This document shows positions 20,301-26,976 of a stretch of 64,000 bases of DNA, one piece after another. Each line of letters starts with the position of its first letter. Position 1 is the first letter of the stretch. A program made the translations under genes and the position numbers. The stretch comes from Neorickettsia findlayensis (GTDB lineage Bacteria; Pseudomonadota; Alphaproteobacteria; Rickettsiales; Anaplasmataceae), in the NCBI RefSeq assembly GCF_009856525.1, contig NZ_CP047224.1, positions 744,001-808,000 of the forward strand. The letters are read 5' to 3'. Below the pieces are notes generated by a model. That model had not been told where the DNA came from, did no database searches, and saw only the letters and a program-made list of their open reading frames with translations.

Positions 20301-20617
20301 AAAGTGATTGGCTCACCTGAAGTGACATAACCGGAATCCTCCCAGCGCATTAGCTGATTGCCTGAAGTATTGTTCTCTAAACCAAGCACTTCTGCATCAG
20401 ACTTAAGAAGCAGGCTACCACGCTCAATTAACGCGGAAACGCTTGACTTAGGTATGCCAAAATCGTCTGCCGCTATACATCTTGGACACGTAGTTTCACA
20501 TTTCTCACAGCCAGATAGTAAAAACAGCCCAAGTATGACTATGAAAACACGCTTCAAAGCACTCGGACAACATTGCGCTATAGCACTATTCACTTCTACT
20601 ACCCTAATCTTTTTCAT
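17348..20617 (-). CDS. virB6: VirB6-family T4SS protein, fourth copy (virB6-4)
   Basis: Last gene of the T4SS operon. VirB6/TrbL proteins are polytopic components of the inner-membrane complex. Here about 1089 residues: an N-terminal lipobox (FLLSGC), a ~300-residue Cys-containing domain expected outside the membrane, a central VirB6 core of several helices (about residues 320-690), then a long soluble tail. The tail contains two identical 40-residue repeats (17627-17870) rich in Glu, Ser and Thr. The ATG at 20617 overlaps the upstream gene by 14 nt; a TTG at 20557 would place the lipobox Cys at residue 17, an ideal lipoprotein signal. An unused upstream ATG at 20779 lies deep in the previous gene. 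Confidence 0.88.
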   Translation of the reverse strand: MKKIRVVEVNSAIAQCCPSALKRVFIVILGLFLLSGCEKCETTCPRCIAADDFGIPKSSVSALIERGSLLLKSDAEVLGLENNTSGNQLMRWEDSGYVTSGEPITLNVEGRWLFIPMRGAFNLSKDEMQKVFRCGDVDYDALKVASEEFRKSFPRQSCTYLPTQMTDITTGCLINGVKIDPKFSQSGCILEKGYGLYLLFHRPGDPNPNATFSSIKNPSSPTMHVGYTGHSIRIQSIFTTDCTHLKLKPGWRIYYKLMDVFYQNNIGGYSLEFRTGVVDPKNTAKFFEGVRSTLQKILTGQNEAIYKAITSNNDYVSLVKALIVLMIVLTGLRFLMGMSESPPSELLIKVLKMAVILQLISPSSWDFFYNNLFRLFIDGLNEVIAVVNSHTGAGYQPDQPFAFLDDTVNILFKMLVSTKVKAILLAYPLGVFWWLILFFILVIYVVLVAYAFVVYITALVGISVLIVLMPILFLGMLFGQLKHTFDNWFTQALSFCFQAIMIFTVVSLFSAMIKDQFYRNTGYTVCCNKFWIFPFNVSVYAWTPGQRFMPLSITHMWESKRVEFIGGAKVIDIPPHYKEKGCRFVDYPFYDPQISDVNCGIAGFAGKGGDWERIEQIRESDSGLLDMAEVFVLLLLSVIMFHMRDLCQSIGASLVGASPFQAVIGGAYAAQDGIGGLYRAGKMMVGALADKLPVLSRVRSGINDIASLRGYIGEKVAAKLNETELGETTMKVLSTVGDVSSGIIKGTSYLLGVNSELSDHYYEKKAFRQINYTQALMGYHLVSIVGSRDLSDSPGIRMLFGGLKHMSDKYFVGAKEESLFGGLRKLYVCEREKIHDYYLGIQREKLPECMNDTKKHQDLDAHFSPSAKGGPSMSESSEAGENLPRHPNSLPPSYSEVEFENTARDILLESTGSVSIGEASPELTSRTVVEETSGASVGEESSTSGISRELPEDTNTGEASPELTSRTVVEETSGASVGEESSTSGISRELPEDTNTGETGLESASHSSVQPDTAQVPDNVETASAFSNITQDDGGVFSFVRDVLDKQSTYEDPMRSVTPGEEEAKKSTRKRKGRKLPGQVTETEEETND
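17627..17870 (-). repeat. Two perfect 120-bp tandem repeats in virB6-4
   Basis: The two copies end-to-end read identically over 120 nt in phase with the reading frame and encode a 40-residue unit containing ELTSRTVVEETSG and SGISRELPEDTNTG. A third, broken copy begins on the 17870 side (EASP-like start). Perfect identity at synonymous sites points to a recent duplication or ongoing homogenisation. Confidence 0.95.
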
Positions 20618-23600
20618 CGTCACCTGCCTGACTCTGGGTATGAATTCCATCACCTGATTCATCCGCCTCTTCATGAGAGTTTTTGCTCTCCCCTGTGGAA
20701 AAACTTTGTGAATCATCTTCTTCGGTTTCTCCTCCAGGAGCGCCTGCAAGACTATAAGGATCCTGAGCACGCACATCATCTATATCAGCATAAATATGCT
20801 CTTCATCAGGAGGACCGCCTTCGTATATAGGATTAGGTACGCTTCCTTCTTCAGTCTCTCCTCCAGGAGCGCCTGCAAGACTATAAGGATCCTGAGCACG
20901 CACATCATCTATATCAGCATAAATATGCTCTTCATCAGGAGGACCGCCTTCGTATATAGGATTAGGTACGCTTCCTTCTTCGGTTCCTCTTCCAGGAGCA
21001 CCCGCTAGACTATAAGGATCCTGAGTACGCACATCATCTATACCAGCGCGAATATGCCCTTCATCAGGAGGACCGCCTTCGTATATAGGATTAGGTACGC
21101 TTCCTTCTTCGGTTCCTCTTCCAGGAGCACCCGCTAGACTATAAGGATCCTGAGTACGCACATCATCTATACCAGCGCGAATATGCTCTTCATCAGGAGG
21201 ACCGCCTTCGTATATAGGATTAGGTACGCTTCCTTCTTCGGTCTCTCCTCCACGAGCACCTGCTAGACCATCGACGCCGTGACTGCCTCTTGTATCAGTC
21301 TGCACTGCATTACCCGTAACGGGAACATTGGACAATCCTTCATTGTCCAAAGATACCAACTTCACATTCGAATCTTTGTGAGAATCCTGTAAAGAAATAC
21401 GCTCAGCTTTCTTCAGTGGGTCGTCTGTACCTGGAAGCACTTTTTCAGCATCCTCAGCAGCTTCCAACGTAATATTGCGGCGGCTACGAGGATTTGATCT
21501 AATTGCTTGCCCTATTTCGGACTGAGTTGCATCATCCAGACCGACAACAGATAACATAGCTTGATATGCAGCATGACCTGCATCGGACGGACTACCACCG
21601 CCTGTAACACCAGTGTAGCCCATCATGGTACCTGTAATCATATCCACCATGGAATCCGTTATTTTAAGGAAGCTCTTCATAGAGTGAGCCACCAAAAGAA
21701 AAACAATCACTGAAACCAATGACACAGGAAGACCTCCGAAGCCAGAACTCGCAGCACCTGGAATGAGAAAACGGTCTATACCACTCATTCCAGCATCAAA
21801 TCCTATAGGTACAAGCGAACTAATAATGCACAAATCACTCCCAAATATATCTGTGGAAACAATACAACCAGGACAGACACCAAAATTATTCACTTCGTAT
21901 AGCGTTGCCATCATTACCGCGTTTAATAATGCGAGGGTTCCAAAAATAAAAATTGGGCGCAGAGCAAAAGAAATTAACATCTTGAGCCAACCCTCAAATA
22001 AAGGTTTCGTCCTTTGGAAAATCAAAAAGGCTATAAAGATAGGTGCCAACAAAAAGAGTAAACCTGTCGCAATCAATATCATGAGATAGATTACCATTGC
22101 CTCGATGACGCAACTGAAAAAGAGAAATACACCCCACAATATGATTGACATGATAAACCAACCGGCAGGACCTGAAAGAAAAAGGGCCAGCATCCTTAAC
22201 CAAAACTGGTTTGTTATTATCACACCAACGGTTCTATCAAGAAATTCAAAGGTGCTATCTGGAGAATATTTCCCACTCAGGCTGCCAGTGAAATAGTAGA
22301 TGAGCTCATTAGAAGAATTAACAAACAGATCAAAAATTGTTTCGCCGAAGAACTTCCAGCTGTAATCGCTCACCAAGAGCAAAATGAATGCTATCTTCAT
22401 CACTCGCAGAATAACATCCGACTTTGGATCTCTGATTATCCCAAGTAGAAATGACAACCCATAAGTGACTAGATAAAGCACTATCAAGGCTTGAACAGCA
22501 GGTGCAATTTTCCCGACAATTGCACTGTAAATTTGTACTATCACTCCTGTCGCTTCAGGTTTACCATATGGATTTTTTTCACCCTTACCATAAAAAAGTT
22601 TTACGATCGCGTGATAGATCGTGTTAAAAGGACCGGAAAAGTTTGGGTACCACCGTTCTTGCACTATGCTGACTGTATATTTATTATCCTCACTAGGAAG
22701 GTATTTACCTGTTTTGACTGCTTTCACCAAACTACTATCAATTGCCCCTGCTATACCAAAATAGACCTTGCCACTCCCTTTGAAAGAAATGCTGTAAGTA
22801 CTTCGATCTATATCTCGCGGATTAACGACTGCCCTTTTAGGAACACCAGTATTGAAGCGAAGTTCATGTGCATTTGGATGCGCAGTACCGGGCGCAATAC
22901 TTGGAGGACCATCACCAATATAAACATAAAGCCTCTCCCCGTTTTGATATGAGCAACTTTTTCGAACTCTCACACGGTAACCCGAGTATATGGCATTTTT
23001 TGAAGAACCTCCCCGACCTGCAATTCCAAGAAGCAGCGGACTTCCACCACTAATACTGCGCGGAATGGTAAACCACGTATTCAACTCTAACGATGGTATA
23101 GCTCCACCATACTCATCAATATCCATGCATCTTCTTACCCTATTATAGAGAGAGGTTTCTTCCGTACCGATGTTATAAATACACAACTGAGCTTCATCTC
23201 CACTTCGCAGTAGTGACGACTTATCTTTAGCAGCAGCTCTACCTATTTTGGCAACAAGTAAATCCGCCCATGCCCTCTCCAAGTCTGATTTGTTCCTTCT
23301 GCGTGCACGGAAGCAAGGATTTGAATTATCAAAATCATCATCATATCTAATGCTATAGATTCCATCTTTATATGTACCGTCCGAAACGAAATTTCCACAC
23401 ATTTTATTTACCTTGTACGTCTCGAACCTCTTAAGCTTCGCTCTATCTTTTTTCAAATCACAAGAATCCTTGTACTTGTACTCCCAACTTACCTTCTTTC
23501 CTCTATGAATTTCTTCAGGGTCAATCTGACTCTTGAACCCAACATCACAAAACTCTTTATCAGATAAAATATGTGGAACAACGACCCGCATATCGACCGC

Positions 23601-24377
23601 AGCTGCTTCTATCCATTTGGCATTACCATTTCCAACTATGACTCTGTTACTTCTGGGCGTATAGCCGTTTCCAATAAGAGATGAATTCAACAACTCCCCC
23701 TTCAACGAAGGAGGAAGAAAGAGTTGTAACTTATCCTCACCTCTCTGTACAAGAATCTTTCCACCAGCTTTGCATATGGCATTTGGATCCACATCACCTC
23801 CGGAAACAAGTTGTATCTTTTTTCCTTTTACATCCTTGAAATCTTCGTTGTTATACCAGGAAAACCCGAGTGGTATATTGTCGCAATCCACTAGATTGAC
23901 GCTGACTACTGGTATCAACTCAAAGAGCACCTTGTCTCCCGGTGAAACTTCTAGATAAGTATCAACATAATATCTTCGCGGAGTTGTTGACGATTTCTCA
24001 CATAGAGGTTCTTTATTCTTAATATCTGAAAGGTTTGATGGATTATGTATGCCTGCAGGAGCACCACCAGCACAAAATCTATTACTTACCTCGATTACTT
24101 GACAATTCCATTCAGGACACATTTCAAATTCCTTTCTATTGAAAAGTTTCCCACACAGATCTATGTCACCAATGACACCAAAGGGTACTTCTTCACCTTC
24201 TCCAATTTTGATGCCCGAATCTACCCACAATGTACTAGGCTTAGAGGGATCCATACCTTCCAGGTAGGCCGGCACAATGACGTTTGTAAAGTTTGCATTT
24301 ACACCATCACCAGGATAGATGCACCCTATGTCACAAGCACTTAAAAGAAGCAATAAGCCCAGAACTACTCTACGCAT
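20604..24377 (-). CDS. virB6: VirB6-family T4SS protein, third copy (virB6-3)
   Basis: About 1257 residues, the largest protein here. MRRVVLGLLLLLSAC gives a lipoprotein signal with the lipobox Cys at residue 15, followed by a ~590-residue Cys-containing domain, then the VirB6 membrane core around residues 620-930 (e.g. ALIVLYLVTYGLSFLLGI) and a hydrophilic tail. The tail (about residues 1045-1220) has four 43-residue repeats with NPIYEGG and EHIYADID-type tyrosine motifs. The ATG at 24377 lies 10 nt after the stop codon of the upstream copy; a more distant in-frame ATG at 24422 is inside that gene. Probably exposed on the cell surface or in the secretion channel, by analogy with large rickettsial VirB6 proteins. 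Confidence 0.9.
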   Translation of the reverse strand: MRRVVLGLLLLLSACDIGCIYPGDGVNANFTNVIVPAYLEGMDPSKPSTLWVDSGIKIGEGEEVPFGVIGDIDLCGKLFNRKEFEMCPEWNCQVIEVSNRFCAGGAPAGIHNPSNLSDIKNKEPLCEKSSTTPRRYYVDTYLEVSPGDKVLFELIPVVSVNLVDCDNIPLGFSWYNNEDFKDVKGKKIQLVSGGDVDPNAICKAGGKILVQRGEDKLQLFLPPSLKGELLNSSLIGNGYTPRSNRVIVGNGNAKWIEAAAVDMRVVVPHILSDKEFCDVGFKSQIDPEEIHRGKKVSWEYKYKDSCDLKKDRAKLKRFETYKVNKMCGNFVSDGTYKDGIYSIRYDDDFDNSNPCFRARRRNKSDLERAWADLLVAKIGRAAAKDKSSLLRSGDEAQLCIYNIGTEETSLYNRVRRCMDIDEYGGAIPSLELNTWFTIPRSISGGSPLLLGIAGRGGSSKNAIYSGYRVRVRKSCSYQNGERLYVYIGDGPPSIAPGTAHPNAHELRFNTGVPKRAVVNPRDIDRSTYSISFKGSGKVYFGIAGAIDSSLVKAVKTGKYLPSEDNKYTVSIVQERWYPNFSGPFNTIYHAIVKLFYGKGEKNPYGKPEATGVIVQIYSAIVGKIAPAVQALIVLYLVTYGLSFLLGIIRDPKSDVILRVMKIAFILLLVSDYSWKFFGETIFDLFVNSSNELIYYFTGSLSGKYSPDSTFEFLDRTVGVIITNQFWLRMLALFLSGPAGWFIMSIILWGVFLFFSCVIEAMVIYLMILIATGLLFLLAPIFIAFLIFQRTKPLFEGWLKMLISFALRPIFIFGTLALLNAVMMATLYEVNNFGVCPGCIVSTDIFGSDLCIISSLVPIGFDAGMSGIDRFLIPGAASSGFGGLPVSLVSVIVFLLVAHSMKSFLKITDSMVDMITGTMMGYTGVTGGGSPSDAGHAAYQAMLSVVGLDDATQSEIGQAIRSNPRSRRNITLEAAEDAEKVLPGTDDPLKKAERISLQDSHKDSNVKLVSLDNEGLSNVPVTGNAVQTDTRGSHGVDGLAGARGGETEEGSVPNPIYEGGPPDEEHIRAGIDDVRTQDPYSLAGAPGRGTEEGSVPNPIYEGGPPDEGHIRAGIDDVRTQDPYSLAGAPGRGTEEGSVPNPIYEGGPPDEEHIYADIDDVRAQDPYSLAGAPGGETEEGSVPNPIYEGGPPDEEHIYADIDDVRAQDPYSLAGAPGGETEEDDSQSFSTGESKNSHEEADESGDGIHTQSQAGDDEKD
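20725..21250 (-). repeat. Four 129-bp tandem repeats in virB6-3
   Basis: The string ggaccgcct recurs at 20812, 20941, 21070 and 21199, an exact 129-nt period, four copies, in phase with the reading frame. Two sub-types occur: copies reading EHIYADIDDVRAQDPYS (window-left) and copies reading HIRAGIDDVRTQDPYS. All share GSVPNPIYEGGPPDE. Flanking partial units lie on both sides. Confidence 0.95.
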
Positions 24378-24387
24378 AAATACTCCA

Positions 24388-26901
24388 TTATCTACTACGT
24401 TTTGGTGGCTTCTCAGGCTCATCTTTCTCCTGATCGAGTTCTTTAATATGTCTCATGTGTGCTTTTTGATACTGTGTTTGAGCATCTTGGCCTACAATTG
24501 CTTTCATACTATCCATGAATTGCTCTGCAGGAACCGTCGCGTCAGATGCAATCGCACCAAAAATTGAACTAGAAAGAATGGCAGCTCTTGAAGTGAAGGC
24601 GACAACTGCGTTACTAATCACAATAAACGACACCACTAAACTTATGCCTACTGGCATCCCACCTGCGTTTTGCGCAACCATTATTCCTCCGGTATCGTAT
24701 GAAGCTGGCAAATACACGGCAAGTAGGCAGAATCTGAACAGCACAAAATCTGGTTCAATTACACATCTAGGACAAATCTGGAAATCGAAAAGTGCGTGAA
24801 TTATTCCCAACCCCACTTCTGTTAAAACCGCAAATGCGGCAAATGTGATAATAGGGGTCACGGCCACTTGTGCCAAGTTTTTTATCCAGTTATCAAAAAT
24901 GGATTTTGTCCTCTTAAAGAAAATCATAGAGAGAAAGATCGGTGCAAAACACAGAAGCATCGCCACCATCACAATCGACATGACGTACGCAACAATGATT
25001 TTAAGCATGGCCATAAAAATCTGTATTAGGCCAACAAGTATCAATAAGAAATACAAGATCCCTAAACCACCGGAAAACAAAAAACTAAAGATCCTGAGCC
25101 AATTCTCTTGCGTGCTAAAAGGAGCAAGCGTTTTATCGAGAAACGCGAAATCTACCCCATTCATATTGCCCGAAAAGTAATTGATCAACTGCCCAGAGCC
25201 TTCCACAAAGAGTTGAAACAAATTCTCATTAAAAAATTTCCAGCTATTGGGACCGAAAAGAACCGCAACTATACCAAGCTTTACAAGTAGGATCACCAGA
25301 TCAACTTGAGGCGTCCTAACAAGGCCAAATAAGAAGGCTAAACCGTAGACAACGATGTAAAGTACGATAGAAGCTTGCACCGCGATTGTGAGCGTACTGC
25401 CTGCTACTGCCTTATAGACACTCCCTACCGCGCCAGCAACATCGTCACCCTCGCTGAACCTGCCGTATTCATCGACTGTCTTGCCGTATAAAATCCTTAT
25501 TATTTTACTCTTTATGCTGTTAGTTGCTTTACTAAAAAATTTTGTACCGTCTTGTCGCTTAAGGACATAATGTACTGATATGTAACCACGGCTTCCGGCC
25601 TTTCCATCTCCTCGTTGATCTACTATTCCCACATATACAGACCCCTTTCTATCTATTAGATTGGCAGAGTTCGGCACTAGAAAGGCACCACCCTCACCAC
25701 GAACTGAGGGTTCAAAATTGGGCTCTTGATCAGAGGTATACACCTTCACTTCATCAAAACTAGAAATATTGCATTTCCTGCTTACTTTGAGTCTAAAAAT
25801 ACCGTTTTGCACAACATCCGGATCAGGTGGGCCAAATCGTAGCTCCATTAACTTGGATGACTTTGAAGACACCCTGAAGAATTTATTTAATGAAACGGCC
25901 ATGCACGTAGAAGAATAACCCTGGGATATGACATAACAGAGACCTGCAATATCTTCATTGTTGCCACACAGGTAAGAAAGCTGTCCATTCTCATCCTTCA
26001 AATAAAGATGAAGCAAACGTAAAACAAGATCTCTACCATCAAATTGAATCAAGGGCCCGGATTTCATCATCTCAGTTGGACCTATGACTCGTTCACAATA
26101 GCCATAGATCACCACTCCAGGAACTCTCTCACTTAGATTTTCTATATCTTTGCTATACTGCTTTAAATTTTCTCCAAAAATTATAGCCTTGCATAAACCA
26201 ACTGTTCCAACTAATTCATCTATCCCGCTAGCCATACTGTAGACAACTTTAAACTTCTCTAGAGCACCTTTTTTATTGATCGCAAAATTAATCCCCGGCG
26301 CAAAAATACCACCATAAGGTTCTCCTCTGCGTCTCATACACTCTTGATAATTCCCCGGGTAGATTCTTGCATCTTTGCCTGCACAAATATCATTACTAAT
26401 TAAGCCGGATTCGAGCGCGGGCCTCAAACCTATTGAAACTTCATCACCCTCGACAAGGTTAAGATCGACCTCAGCTTTGCCATCTGGAAACTCAAGATCC
26501 ACTGATCTGCAACTAGGAGTATCACAGAGATTCTCACCATTTTCGCTCAAGCAATTATCAGGACAAGGAGGATGACAAAGCGAATAATCCTCAGATTTCT
26601 CAAATCTATATTCAAATATATCGCCCTTTTCCAGATTGATACCTAAGTTAACCCAGTGAGTCTTAGCACCGGGGACTTCTCCTTCACCAACACCCATATA
26701 CTCGAGACAATTTCTATTACCCACATCACCTGGATTGGGACAGACTCGCAAAGTACCTTCTCTAATATCATTAGAGCTAGCACCAGAAATACAGTCTCCG
26801 GCACATCCAGATAAACAAAGAAGGAGTAACAAACAAGCAAAAGAAAACCCTCTACTGGACACAGTAAACCCACCAGCTCTGAACCTGACTTCCGGCAGCA
26901 T
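24388..26901 (-). CDS. virB6: VirB6-family T4SS protein, second copy (virB6-2)
   Basis: About 837 residues. The N-terminus has a long hydrophobic segment ending in a lipobox, LLLLLCLSGC; from the ATG at 26901 this Cys is residue 33, from an in-frame GTG at 26862 it is residue 20. A ~470-residue Cys-rich domain follows, then the VirB6 core with several helices (about residues 510-800, e.g. VQASIVLYIVVYGLAFLFGL) and a short charged C-terminus (EKDEPEKPPKRSR). Unlike the next two copies it has no repeat tail. The start lies 16 nt after the stop codon of virB6-1. The longer frame to 27033 runs through the Gly-codon repeats of the previous gene and is not coding. Confidence 0.88.
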   Translation of the reverse strand: MLPEVRFRAGGFTVSSRGFSFACLLLLLCLSGCAGDCISGASSNDIREGTLRVCPNPGDVGNRNCLEYMGVGEGEVPGAKTHWVNLGINLEKGDIFEYRFEKSEDYSLCHPPCPDNCLSENGENLCDTPSCRSVDLEFPDGKAEVDLNLVEGDEVSIGLRPALESGLISNDICAGKDARIYPGNYQECMRRRGEPYGGIFAPGINFAINKKGALEKFKVVYSMASGIDELVGTVGLCKAIIFGENLKQYSKDIENLSERVPGVVIYGYCERVIGPTEMMKSGPLIQFDGRDLVLRLLHLYLKDENGQLSYLCGNNEDIAGLCYVISQGYSSTCMAVSLNKFFRVSSKSSKLMELRFGPPDPDVVQNGIFRLKVSRKCNISSFDEVKVYTSDQEPNFEPSVRGEGGAFLVPNSANLIDRKGSVYVGIVDQRGDGKAGSRGYISVHYVLKRQDGTKFFSKATNSIKSKIIRILYGKTVDEYGRFSEGDDVAGAVGSVYKAVAGSTLTIAVQASIVLYIVVYGLAFLFGLVRTPQVDLVILLVKLGIVAVLFGPNSWKFFNENLFQLFVEGSGQLINYFSGNMNGVDFAFLDKTLAPFSTQENWLRIFSFLFSGGLGILYFLLILVGLIQIFMAMLKIIVAYVMSIVMVAMLLCFAPIFLSMIFFKRTKSIFDNWIKNLAQVAVTPIITFAAFAVLTEVGLGIIHALFDFQICPRCVIEPDFVLFRFCLLAVYLPASYDTGGIMVAQNAGGMPVGISLVVSFIVISNAVVAFTSRAAILSSSIFGAIASDATVPAEQFMDSMKAIVGQDAQTQYQKAHMRHIKELDQEKDEPEKPPKRSR

Positions 26902-26917
26902 CTTGTATACTGTTCGC

Positions 26918-26976
26918 TTAACCTGCACCACCCATTCCACCTGTACCACCCACTCCACCTGCACCACCTGCGCCGC
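26918..26976 (-). repeat. 18-bp tandem repeats encoding Gly-rich tail
   Basis: At the 3' end of virB6-1 an 18-nt unit (GGTGCAGGTGGAGTGGGT and close variants) occurs about three times before the stop codon, encoding GAGGVG, GTGGMG and GAG. The next base change makes the TAA stop. Such short units are prone to slippage and would alter tail length by six residues per unit. Confidence 0.9.

Noticed and set aside
20618..20779. Longer N-terminus for virB6-4 starting at 20779
   Set aside because: It would overlap virB6-3 by 176 nt and put the lipobox far inside the protein; starts at 20617 or 20557 fit better.
20604..21250. Possible CRISPR-like array from regular repeats
   Set aside because: Repeats of 129 bp are directly adjacent without unique spacers and keep the reading frame of virB6-3.
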